Source: Candidatus Melainabacteria bacterium
Lineage (GTDB): Bacteria; Cyanobacteriota; Vampirovibrionia; Obscuribacterales; Obscuribacteraceae
Length of the DNA: 64,000 bases
Assembly: GCA_016212515.1 (NCBI GenBank)
Contig: JACRFZ010000108.1
Location: 1-64,000, forward strand
Direction of reading: 5' to 3'
Shown: positions 16,397-25,090 of the stretch, piece after piece
Position numbering within the stretch: the stretch's first letter is position 1
Layout of the letters: the number at the start of each line of letters is the position of its first letter
Made by a program: the position numbers and the translations under genes
Notes under the pieces: model-generated
The model's input: the letters and a program-made list of their open reading frames with translations, nothing else
The model's database searches: none
Told to the model about the DNA's origin: nothing

Positions 16397-19300
16397 TTAA
16401 TCTTCGCCCCCTTCCAGATCCATTTCCTTGCCCAGCTCGGCGATGCGGCAAACTCTTTGATGATCGCAACTGAGGCAAACTTTGTCGTCAATGGGAGCAA
16501 TTTGAAAGCACCCCCGGGCAGCCTCAGAGGCAAAAGATACGATATGCTCCTTCACCAGCGATAATAACTCGGGTCCCTCGCCGGCAAAATCCACGCGCCC
16601 GATCACATCACCCTGCGAGATGCTGAGGAAGAGTCCTTCGCATACCGGTCCCTGCCCCTCCTCCATACCGGCCACCGCCAGAGCATAAACCGGCATCTGC
16701 AAATCACTGCCTCGCCTGGCATCATCAGTGGTGATCCGCTTGGAACCGGCTTTATAATCCACAACTTTGATGCGCCCATCGACAGAGCGATCGATACGGT
16801 CAATTCGTCCGCGCAACCGCACCGATAAGACTTCACTTTCACCCCGGGGCAGTGCTTGCACCAGTAAAGGCGGTGCCGAAACCTCTCCCTGGGCCCCCTC
16901 AAAACCAAAGGCTTTTTCAAAGGCCACCGGCTGAAACTCCCCGCCATCTTTTAGAGCCCGCGCCTTTTCCTTACTTAAGAAACGACGCAAGCGGAAATAA
17001 ACTTCCTTCTTTTCGTAGTCCCAGAACTCTGTTTTCTTGACCTGCCTCTCCTGGAGCAGCCAGGCAAGAGCAGCGGCAATACACTCATCAAAGTACCCGT
17101 CCACCACCTGAGCTTCGGAGAGTAGATTGAGCCCTCTTTCTTTCAGACCCTGGTAAAAAAGCTCCATACACTTGTGATAAACCTCGCCCACTAAACGAGC
17201 ATCAAGCCCGGCTTCCGGCTCCAGCTCCGGACTCACTTTCAAAACATGGGAAACCCAAAATTTAAAAGGACACTTACCGTAATCGGAGAGCCGGCTGACG
17301 CTCCAGAACTCCGGCAAATCCACACGAATCAGTCCCAGTGCTACTTGCTCCTGCATGTCGCCATTGGTCAGCCCCGGCCTACCCATGGCACCGGGAGCGG
17401 TGCGCGACTGCACCAAAGTGAGGGGCTCGGCCAGATTGCGGGCACAGGTCTCACCCTCTTCCTGATAAGCAAACGGCAAGGCCTGCTGCAAAGCTTCCGA
17501 CAACTTAAGCGCTGTAGAGGTTTGAGCAGACGGCTCGCTGGCGAAAAGAAAACCCAGGGTATAGTCCATGGCCGACACCGGCTCAAGCAACGACTTCTGC
17601 CTGGGTACCGCGAATTGCATTGACTTGACCTTGCTCTCTTCACCCTCCGTCAGGAAGAAGGATGGCACAAGTTCTTCACCACTCAGTTCATAGACCGGTG
17701 CGGAAAGGTAGAGCCTGGAAGTGGCTCGCTCCAGAAGCGAGCTAAAGAGTGAAATTTCAAATGATTCGTGCTGCCGGGGATTCTCGATATCGATGCCCAG
17801 CCCGGCCCATTTGCGTACTTCGTCGCGACTGAGAAAACCGCTACGCTCGCCGCGCCGGGGAAATTCGCCTTCGTTCAGACCGGTCAGAAAAACCACCTCG
17901 AAGCGTCGATTGGGAACCAGATCGGCACTACAGATAGTGACGGCCCGCGAACCGCTGCGGGGTCTGCGGAAATTGCTATTTTCGAAAGCTCGTTCCAGCC
18001 GCTTGAGAAATTCCTGATAAGTCAGAACACTCTCACCATAAACGGGCGTCAACAGCTCATCTTCAAAAACCATATCGGACAAGATGCGGCGAAACTCCAA
18101 AAGCCCCTGATGTTCCTCCCAGGCCATGAGGGGATCGGCATACTCCTCGTCGGAGGGTAAAATCAACAGGTCTTCGATGATATCTTCCACCACCGCGACA
18201 AAGTAACTAAGGGTGCCGTTCTCCTTCATCTCCAGACGCTCGATCAAGCGAGCTACCGCAGCCTGAGCCGGCTCCAGTTCGCGGTCGGCACCTTTCATCT
18301 GAAAGTGCCAATCGTCCCTACCGGCCACCACCATACCCGAGAGAGAGAGTCGGTCAAGGACTTCCACCGAAGCCGGCGTTAGACCCAACCAGACCAGATT
18401 GCAAAAGGGACTGCGCAGGGTACGTATCACTTCCAGGCGCGAGAAATCATTGGTGACAAGCGAGAGCAAGCGCAGCAAATACTTGATCACCGGTAAACTG
18501 GCCACCGGCACGGCTTCATCCAGATAGTATTCCAAACCGGCCCGCTCAAAGGCCGCCTTGATAGCCGGTAAATAGTCTTTCAGTGAACGTGCCACCACAA
18601 TTATTTGACTGGTGTCGGTGCCGGAATGAAGACATTCTTTCACCGAGCGAGCCACCTCCTCCATCTCCATGGCCCGGTCAAGGGTACGAGAAAGAAGCCG
18701 CTCCACACCTGCTGCACTTGCAGAATCCTGCCCTTGAAAACGCTCGGTGAATTTTCCCTGCGCCCCCTGAAAGGCTTCCCGCAAGCCTTTTATACTCTTA
18801 TCTTTCCAGGCATACTCGCTAAATTTCTCGGCATTAAAAGCATCCACATAATCGAAACTAATGAGGGTGCGCTCGGAAAGCTCGCTGACGGCGCTCAACA
18901 CTGAAAGCTGCAAGGGGTTGAAGCGATCGAAGCCATCAATGGCAAAAATACCAGGTGCAAGCGAACTGCTGCCGGAGCGCGCCACTTCTCGCGCCTTATA
19001 TGCTAGTTTCCGTTCGTCGTAAACATCCAGCGCCTCCAGTTCAGCCCAGTAAGCCTGATAGACACCAGCCAGCTCGATATAGCGAGAATCACTGGCGGCA
19101 GACCTGGACAACGTAGAAAGCACATCACGGGGCGACAAACCAGCTCGCTCCAGTTCATCGATAAGCTCCAACATCTGCGCATGGGTACCGGCAAACTCAG
19201 AAATACTGGCAAGGCTGGTCAGCCTCCCCTCTCTTTGCACCTTGCCGAGAGCCTTTTGCAAGACAGCCGCCCTCAGACCATCTCCCAGGAGGCGGAAGCT

Positions 19301-19567
19301 CACCCCGGCCCGCCGGAGCAGACTGTGGCAGAGATCGTAGAAAGGCAAAATCGTAAGCCCAATCAGACCAGGCGCGCCATGCTCTTTTAGAATTGCGTCG
19401 ACACGCTCCTCCACCAACCCTTTGTAGCGATGGGAAGGCACAATTAAGAAGACGGGCCGGCATGTCAGGGGAGACCGCAGCAAATAGTCCACAAGCTCCC
19501 GCAGAAGCCACATGGTCTTGCCGGCCCGGTAGGGTCCTGTGACTAATTCGACGCTTCTTTCGCGCAC
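16397..19567 (-). CDS. addB: AddB, helicase-like/nuclease subunit of AddAB
   Basis: About 1056 aa from GTG 19567. The frame is open further up, but there it reads through the tRNA-Arg gene, giving the well-known artefact PVAQLDRASVSEAEG, so that start is rejected. VELVTGPYRAGKTMWLL near the N-terminus is a Walker A, and VFLTGLNEGEFPRRG is characteristic of AddB. The C-terminal nuclease shows LRGRIDRIDRS...IKVVDYKAG. Four Cys that would hold a 4Fe-4S cluster are present: YGKCPFKFW, then CLSCDHQRVC with the C-x2-C-x5-C spacing of AddB. It works with AddA in break resection. Confidence 0.92.
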   Translation of the reverse strand: MRERSVELVTGPYRAGKTMWLLRELVDYLLRSPLTCRPVFLIVPSHRYKGLVEERVDAILKEHGAPGLIGLTILPFYDLCHSLLRRAGVSFRLLGDGLRAAVLQKALGKVQREGRLTSLASISEFAGTHAQMLELIDELERAGLSPRDVLSTLSRSAASDSRYIELAGVYQAYWAELEALDVYDERKLAYKAREVARSGSSSLAPGIFAIDGFDRFNPLQLSVLSAVSELSERTLISFDYVDAFNAEKFSEYAWKDKSIKGLREAFQGAQGKFTERFQGQDSASAAGVERLLSRTLDRAMEMEEVARSVKECLHSGTDTSQIIVVARSLKDYLPAIKAAFERAGLEYYLDEAVPVASLPVIKYLLRLLSLVTNDFSRLEVIRTLRSPFCNLVWLGLTPASVEVLDRLSLSGMVVAGRDDWHFQMKGADRELEPAQAAVARLIERLEMKENGTLSYFVAVVEDIIEDLLILPSDEEYADPLMAWEEHQGLLEFRRILSDMVFEDELLTPVYGESVLTYQEFLKRLERAFENSNFRRPRSGSRAVTICSADLVPNRRFEVVFLTGLNEGEFPRRGERSGFLSRDEVRKWAGLGIDIENPRQHESFEISLFSSLLERATSRLYLSAPVYELSGEELVPSFFLTEGEESKVKSMQFAVPRQKSLLEPVSAMDYTLGFLFASEPSAQTSTALKLSEALQQALPFAYQEEGETCARNLAEPLTLVQSRTAPGAMGRPGLTNGDMQEQVALGLIRVDLPEFWSVSRLSDYGKCPFKFWVSHVLKVSPELEPEAGLDARLVGEVYHKCMELFYQGLKERGLNLLSEAQVVDGYFDECIAAALAWLLQERQVKKTEFWDYEKKEVYFRLRRFLSKEKARALKDGGEFQPVAFEKAFGFEGAQGEVSAPPLLVQALPRGESEVLSVRLRGRIDRIDRSVDGRIKVVDYKAGSKRITTDDARRGSDLQMPVYALAVAGMEEGQGPVCEGLFLSISQGDVIGRVDFAGEGPELLSLVKEHIVSFASEAARGCFQIAPIDDKVCLSCDHQRVCRIAELGKEMDLEGGED

Positions 19568-19613
19568 AAAACTCGCCTGAAATGCCTGACTTGAATTTAA
19601 ATTGTTGAAAAAC

Positions 19614-19690
<77 letters not shown>

Positions 19691-19771
19691 GCTAACGCCG
19701 CAGTCTATCTATATGTACACATCTATAGACAACGGTTCCCATTATACTGGAATAGTTCGACCATAGCGCCC

Positions 19772-21100
19772 CTATTTTACATTCCAGAAAAGCACCGAAT
19801 ATTCCTCGCCGCCTACGGCAATCAGCGCTCCATCCTTCGACCAGGCCACCGGTCTGAGCTTAATACCCTTAACAGCAGCGGGAAACTCACCCAGATATCT
19901 CTTCACAACCTGCCCGCCGGCCACCTCTACGATTACGGCCACTTCATCTTTGCTGGTCAGCACCACTCTTTTGCCGTCGGCACTAAAGGCAAAGGCGTCT
20001 CCTCTGGGCAAATAGGCCACTTCCTCCAGGGTCAAAGGGCTCCCCTCACCGGCAGTACCAGTCTTCCTGAGGCCAAGAATCAAGAGCCTTCCTTCCACGG
20101 TAAAGAAACCAAACCTGGAGCTATCCGATGTCCAGCGCAGATCTCCATAGGGCCAGCGCTTGCAATATGTAGCCAGCACCTTGCCGTCGGCAGCATTGAG
20201 CACATCCACCTGACAGCGTCCCTGCTCCATGGCCGTCATCTGGCAGAGCACGGCCAGGTATTGACCATCCGGGCTGAAGCGAGCCAGATAGCGCCCACCC
20301 ATATGGTCAGAAGGGTGAAAGCTGTACACTTCCTGCCCGCTTCTGGCGTCTCGCACGGAGCAGCCGAAGGGCTGACAAACGGCAATGCGACTACCATCCA
20401 TTGAGTAATCTACCGACAGCGCGCCACCACTCCAGGCTCCGCCCAGAACCGAGGCCCCGCCCAGAGACGAAATCATACGCAGGAAGTACTGTGGATCCTG
20501 CACATGGGTAAGGGCGGCATTTTCCATCACGGGTACCGTCAGTTCGGGGCGACCGCTCTGGGTATCGAAGATCTTCATGACGCCGGGGCCGGCGCCTACT
20601 ATTCTCTTCCCGTCGGGAGAAAAAGCCACGGCCGTAATGTCACTGACCCGACGCAGCAAACTGTTGCTTGCGAAAGTTGAACGAGATCCATAGCTACCAC
20701 GACTGCCTCGGTTCGAAGCGAGTTCCGGCAAATCCACGGCATCCTGCGCCAATCTTCTGTCGAGCAAACGTCGCTTCAGCTCCTCATCCTGGGAATAACC
20801 AAGCACTGAAAGGATCTTGCCGCTACCGCTCTCAATAACGGACGGCGGCCTATTTGTATAGGATACCGCAAGGGTTTTATCGTCGGGAGAGAATTCCAGA
20901 CCGCTCAAATAAGTCAACTGCCCATTATGGCTTCTATCATTTCCAATTTCAGCCACTTCATCTTCTTCCGCTCCGGGCACATGAGCCTGCACGCCCGCAG
21001 CGGTAGAACCAGCCAGAAGACTGAAGACCAATGTCAGAATAAAGAGTCTCTTCAACACTACCATCATGCTCTTGTAGTCCGCATCGTTACTCTCAATCAT
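19772..21100 (-). CDS. Secreted WD40-like beta-propeller protein
   Basis: A 442-aa protein with an N-terminal signal segment (LKRLFILTLVFSLLAGSTAAG, residues ~16-36) and a beta-propeller. WD40-like blades are visible as SGLEFSPDDKTLAVSY, ITAVAFSPDGKRIVGAG, SVDYSMDGSRIAVC, LARFSPDGQYLAVL, LRWTSDSSRFGFF, FAFSADGKRVVL and PVAWSKDGALIAVGG. The last blade ends EYSVLFWNV at the stop. It is probably a periplasmic or surface scaffold; no enzymatic motif was seen. ATG 21100 overlaps the 3' end of the TPR gene by 8 nt, so the two are translationally coupled. Met12/Met13 are possible later starts nearer the signal peptide. Confidence 0.8.
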   Translation of the reverse strand: MIESNDADYKSMMVVLKRLFILTLVFSLLAGSTAAGVQAHVPGAEEDEVAEIGNDRSHNGQLTYLSGLEFSPDDKTLAVSYTNRPPSVIESGSGKILSVLGYSQDEELKRRLLDRRLAQDAVDLPELASNRGSRGSYGSRSTFASNSLLRRVSDITAVAFSPDGKRIVGAGPGVMKIFDTQSGRPELTVPVMENAALTHVQDPQYFLRMISSLGGASVLGGAWSGGALSVDYSMDGSRIAVCQPFGCSVRDARSGQEVYSFHPSDHMGGRYLARFSPDGQYLAVLCQMTAMEQGRCQVDVLNAADGKVLATYCKRWPYGDLRWTSDSSRFGFFTVEGRLLILGLRKTGTAGEGSPLTLEEVAYLPRGDAFAFSADGKRVVLTSKDEVAVIVEVAGGQVVKRYLGEFPAAVKGIKLRPVAWSKDGALIAVGGEEYSVLFWNVK

Positions 21101-22175
21101 TTACTTTATCCAGTTCTTCCTTGCACCAGCGCTGCATGGCCATATCCCTGGCCGCCGCTTCTTCCTTGCGCAAAGCCCTGTAAATGCGAGCACGCTCTCC
21201 ATAGGCCGAGGGCGAATAAGGCACCAACTCGATCACCTTGTCACAAGCGGCAAGGGCCAGATTCAACTGCCCAACTTTGCGAAGAGCTTCCATGCGTGCA
21301 AAGTAGGCATGTGGATAAGCCGGATCGAGAGAAATAGCCTTATCAGCACTGGCTAACGCCCCTTTATAGTCCTTATTATCATTGAGAACTCTGGCACGGC
21401 TTACGTAGAATGACGCATTACCAGGCTCAAGCTTGATGGCCTGCTCTATTTCCTTGAAGCCACGCTCGAAATCACGTGGGGCAATGCAAACGCCTTTAAG
21501 ACGATAAGCGGCAGCACACTTATCATTCTCAACCAGCACCCGGTGGGCCATCCACAAAGCACCTTCCCGATCACCCATTTGATAGAGGCAAAGTCCCTGC
21601 CAGAGTGAGGCCTCCACATACTTGTTGCCGCCGCCCGCATAAAGGGTAGCCGCCTCAAAATTCTCGGCAGCAGTCTCCCAATCGCTCAAATCAAAAAACA
21701 GCTTAGCCTTCTTAAAATAGCTGGCGGCATCATCAGGGTTGGCTAAGATGGCTCGATCAAGACTTTCCACCTGCTGCTTGAAGAGCTCGAACTGCGGTAT
21801 CGCCCGGGGTAGCTTGGCTTTCAAAGCCGGATCTTGCGACTTTTGAAAGACGGACGAATAATTGGTGCGCCCCTCCAGATCATCATTCAAACGAAAAGCC
21901 GATGAATAAGTGAGACCATCTCTCAAGGTTGCCAGTGACTCTGAAAGTGGTGCCCCCACAGCCTCTACCGTATCTCTAAGATCTGAACTGGCAGCCAGAG
22001 CCAGATCGCTATCCGAAGAGCTGATTCCAACTCCAAGAAGAACCGACCAGACAAAGAGCAGCTTCTGCTTTCTGCCGATAATTCTATGACGTCGATAAGG
22101 GTGAATCATGGGAAACCAGAGCAATCGGACTCTACTTGAAGACCAAGCAATTTTTACCATAATGCCGCCAAACAT
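21093..22175 (-). CDS. Exported TPR protein
   Basis: 360 aa as read from the first start; Met23 (MIHPYRRHRIIGRKQK) is an attractive alternative because it directly precedes the hydrophobic signal segment LLFVWSVLLGVGISSS. After a linker, TPR units run from about residue 135 to 345 (AASYFKKAKLFFDLSDWETA, SFYVSRARVLNDNKDYKGAL, AYPHAYFARMEALRKVGQLNLAL, PSAYGERARIYRALRKEEAA). TPRs bind other proteins. The 8-nt overlap with the WD40 gene suggests that TPR and propeller proteins are made together and may form one periplasmic complex. Confidence 0.78.
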   Translation of the reverse strand: MFGGIMVKIAWSSSRVRLLWFPMIHPYRRHRIIGRKQKLLFVWSVLLGVGISSSDSDLALAASSDLRDTVEAVGAPLSESLATLRDGLTYSSAFRLNDDLEGRTNYSSVFQKSQDPALKAKLPRAIPQFELFKQQVESLDRAILANPDDAASYFKKAKLFFDLSDWETAAENFEAATLYAGGGNKYVEASLWQGLCLYQMGDREGALWMAHRVLVENDKCAAAYRLKGVCIAPRDFERGFKEIEQAIKLEPGNASFYVSRARVLNDNKDYKGALASADKAISLDPAYPHAYFARMEALRKVGQLNLALAACDKVIELVPYSPSAYGERARIYRALRKEEAAARDMAMQRWCKEELDKVND

Positions 22176-22311
22176 TTATGAACCTGTCCACTGGTTTTTG
22201 CCACGCAGACTTATGCCGCTCTATGCTAGCCTTATGCCCGGTAGACAAGGACCTCAAGTCTTGCCCTAAGGCCACCCGTTACCATCGGCAATTAATACGG
22301 AAAGCAAAGAA

Positions 22312-23301
22312 TTGTCAATAATTACCGTCGACAGCCTCTCGAAAAGCTACAAGAACAGCAAAGTGAAAGCGGTAGACAACGCCAGCTTTCAAATAGAGAA
22401 AGGCGAAGTTTTCGGGTTGATTGGCCCAAACGGTGCCGGCAAAACCACCATCTTTAGTTGCATGCTGGCCCTCACCAATCCAAGCAGCGGCACGGTTGAA
22501 ATTGACGGCAAATCACCGCAAGACATACAGGTAAAGGCTATGCTGGGCTTTCTGCCGGAACGCCCCTGTTATAACCGCTGGATGACGGTTAAGCAATTTC
22601 TCGAATACCACCACGGACTGGCCGGTCATCCAGACTCAGAACGAGAAGCTGAAATCCAGAGGGTGCTTGCCCTGGTGGAGTTGGATGTAGACCCGAAGAA
22701 ACGCCGCATCAAAGAGCTTTCCCGCGGCATGCTGCAAAGAATCGGACTGGCGCAAGCGCTCATCGGCAAGCCGCAAATTTGTTTTCTGGATGAGCCCACT
22801 TCAGGCATGGACCCGCTCGGCTTTATCCTCATCAGAAAACTGCTTCTGAAATTGAAAGAGGAAGGCATGACCATCGTCTTGAACTCACACCACCTGCTTG
22901 AAGTAGAGCGCGTTTGCGATCGAGTAGCCTTCATAAGAAGAGGCAAAATAGAGGAAGTATCAAGCCTGGCCGACTTAAATACCATTCGCCAGATGCTCAA
23001 AGTGGAGTGGCTGCCACAAACTGATAAAGATCCAACCAGACAGGAAAAACTGGCACAGTTAGCCGATGCCTGCCAATGCCCCCTGCTTGAGAGCTTTCAG
23101 TGCGGGGCAAAGTTTGCCGTTGCCACAAACGAAAAAGCGGCGGAGTTGCTGGCGAACTTGCAGAAAGAGAATTTTTCCGTTTATCAGTCAACATTCGAGA
23201 AGAAAGAACTGGTAGAACTATTTCTCAATGAGAAAGCAACGGACATGGATGCCGATGTCGCCGAGCCAGATGGGACGGGGCAAAGTGAGGGTCAGAAATG
23301 A
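22312..23301 (+). CDS. ABC transporter ATP-binding protein
   Basis: A 329-aa nucleotide-binding subunit starting at TTG. Walker A is GPNGAGKTT (residue ~40), the signature is ELSRGMLQRIGLAQ, Walker B is ICFLDEPTSGMDP, and the switch His lies in LNSHHLLEVERVCDR. The fold is typical of ABC-2-type exporters (CcmA/NatA-like). A C-terminal extension of ~110 aa follows, containing QCPLLESFQCGAKFAV and an acidic tail. Its stop overlaps the next start (ATGA at 23298-23301), so ATPase and permease are translated together. Confidence 0.93.
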   Translation: MSIITVDSLSKSYKNSKVKAVDNASFQIEKGEVFGLIGPNGAGKTTIFSCMLALTNPSSGTVEIDGKSPQDIQVKAMLGFLPERPCYNRWMTVKQFLEYHHGLAGHPDSEREAEIQRVLALVELDVDPKKRRIKELSRGMLQRIGLAQALIGKPQICFLDEPTSGMDPLGFILIRKLLLKLKEEGMTIVLNSHHLLEVERVCDRVAFIRRGKIEEVSSLADLNTIRQMLKVEWLPQTDKDPTRQEKLAQLADACQCPLLESFQCGAKFAVATNEKAAELLANLQKENFSVYQSTFEKKELVELFLNEKATDMDADVAEPDGTGQSEGQK

Positions 23302-24125
23302 AGCAACCAGGCACAGCCGTCATCAATCCTGCCATATTCTCTTTCACCCTCTACAGGAAATTCGAGAATGCCAGATACTTGATTCCACTTGTGCTCATCA
23401 TGCTTCTGCCGGCCTTCATGGTTACTATGAACCATCTCTACTTCGGCTCTGCCACCACGGTCGAGATGCAAAAGGAGCAAGCGCTGTCAATGGTGCGGTT
23501 CTTTTGCAATCCCAGCCTGTGCTTTATTCTTTCCTACCTCTTCGTCAGCGAAGCTTTTGTGAATAACAAGGCCGTCGGTGATGCTGAAACACTATCTCTT
23601 CTCTTTACCAGGCCGATCAATCGCTTCAGCTACGTGCTCACAAAATTTCTAGCCGGAACAGCAGGAGCCAGTCTAATTCTCATATTCGCAGCCTTGCTTG
23701 CCTATCTCACCGCTCTTGCCTTCGGCATCGCCCCCATTCCTCTCGACCCGCTTTTACTCCTTACTATTCTCCTGAACACAGCCGGCAGCACGGCTTTCTT
23801 TGTTTTCCTACACTGCCTACCGGGCATCTTCGCCATCAGCGCTTACTTCGTACTGCTGGGCTGCGCCGGCATGGGCAACGGCTTCAGTTCAATACCAAAC
23901 GGCAGCGAGAGCAATGCCATGCTGGACCTGATAAAGAACATCATTCTCACCATCCACTACTGGTGCGGCGACTTCCTCCCCACAAGCATTAATCTGCAAA
24001 CCCTCTTCGCAGCCGAAGGTATCGATTATCTCGAACTTGGCGTAGCCGTAACCAATATATTCATCTTCCTCTACCTGGCCGCCCAGTCACTCTGCGCACG
24101 GGAGCTTTCCTATGGCGCCGACTAA
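23298..24125 (+). CDS. ABC transporter permease (ABC-2 type)
   Basis: A 275-aa protein with six hydrophobic segments: YLIPLVLIMLLPAFMVTM, LCFILSYLFVSEAF, GASLILIFAALLAYLTALAF, LLLLTILLNTAGSTAFFVFL, GIFAISAYFVLLGCAGM and VAVTNIFIFLYLAAQSLC. SEAFVNNKAVGDAETLSLLFTRPINRFSY-type sequence, a cytoplasmic loop followed by a return into the membrane, is typical of ABC-2 permeases such as NatB or BcrB. It pairs with the preceding ATPase; substrate unknown. It overlaps the thioredoxin-like gene by 14 nt. Confidence 0.88.
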   Translation: MKQPGTAVINPAIFSFTLYRKFENARYLIPLVLIMLLPAFMVTMNHLYFGSATTVEMQKEQALSMVRFFCNPSLCFILSYLFVSEAFVNNKAVGDAETLSLLFTRPINRFSYVLTKFLAGTAGASLILIFAALLAYLTALAFGIAPIPLDPLLLLTILLNTAGSTAFFVFLHCLPGIFAISAYFVLLGCAGMGNGFSSIPNGSESNAMLDLIKNIILTIHYWCGDFLPTSINLQTLFAAEGIDYLELGVAVTNIFIFLYLAAQSLCARELSYGAD

Positions 24126-25086
24126 AAACACATCCGCCTCAAGCACCCTGGCCATACCACTCTGGTTTACCGTACTGGCCGGATTGGCCATTGCCGCACG
24201 GGTCGCCGTCAAACTTCCAAGCAGCGAACATAAGAGCGCTATTGCCTGGCTCAAACCAAGCGAGGTAACAACTCGCCTCGCCGCCCCGGGAGAAACCAGA
24301 GAACTCATCTTTTACGATTGCATGGCCGATTGGTGTCCGCCCTGTAAGAAAATGGAAAGAACTGCTTTTCAATCAAAGGCAATCATAGAAAGCATCAACA
24401 AAGACTTCATACCGGTGCGAGTAAATTTCTCAAATGAGACCGGGCCGGAAGAAGCCGCCACCAAAAGTCTAAAGAGAAAACTAAACGTCTATTACCTGCC
24501 CACCATCGCCATCACCCTCAGAAACGGCGACCTGGTGGCAAAAGACTGGGGACTAATCGACCTCAAAGAACTTATGAAAGAAGCGCAAAAGAAAGCCGGG
24601 CTGGTGCGCGCCGAAAGGAAGTTAAGTCAGGGACTGGCCGCTGAAGCACTCTCTCTATTAGACAAAAAAAAACTCTCCGGTGAAGAACCAATCAATGATG
24701 ATATAGAGATAGTGGTGTACGACCATACCCTGCGCACCCTCGGCAAAGAGGAAGACTGCAAGCACCTTCTGGAAAAGAATTTTGCACGGGTAGAGGAAAA
24801 ACGCAAGGCTTTGCCGCCGGCACTGAATAAACCCGCCTTCTATCTCAGCCTCATCAATTATCTTCAAGGAAAAGAGAGCTTCGAAAAGCTAGTCAATGAA
24901 GCAGCCAATACAAACGGTGAGAAAGGGGCAGCCCACCTGGCCCTGGCTCTTAAAGCAATGCGCGACAACGATAAAGCTGCAGCCGGTAAAGAGTTTCGCA
25001 AGGCAGCCATGGACCTGTCTAGGGGCTACCATGAAGACAAACTCGCCGAGTTCTATATTGAAGAATTAGAGAGAACCACTAGGTAA
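24112..25086 (+). CDS. Membrane-anchored thioredoxin-like protein
   Basis: A 324-aa protein with an N-terminal membrane anchor (STLAIPLWFTVLAGLAIAARVAV, residues ~11-33), then a thioredoxin domain with active site DWCPPCKKME near residue 80 and the cis-Pro strand YLPTIAIT. The WCPPC motif and size of the domain resemble the C-terminal domain of DsbD and related thiol-disulfide proteins. Residues ~165-324 are helical and TPR-like (GEKGAAHLALALKAMRDNDKAAAGKEFRKAAM). It is the last gene of the ABC operon, GGAG lying 7 nt before its ATG, so export by the transporter and thiol handling are probably linked. Confidence 0.83.
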   Translation: MAPTKNTSASSTLAIPLWFTVLAGLAIAARVAVKLPSSEHKSAIAWLKPSEVTTRLAAPGETRELIFYDCMADWCPPCKKMERTAFQSKAIIESINKDFIPVRVNFSNETGPEEAATKSLKRKLNVYYLPTIAITLRNGDLVAKDWGLIDLKELMKEAQKKAGLVRAERKLSQGLAAEALSLLDKKKLSGEEPINDDIEIVVYDHTLRTLGKEEDCKHLLEKNFARVEEKRKALPPALNKPAFYLSLINYLQGKESFEKLVNEAANTNGEKGAAHLALALKAMRDNDKAAAGKEFRKAAMDLSRGYHEDKLAEFYIEELERTTR

Positions 25087-25090
25087 AGCG

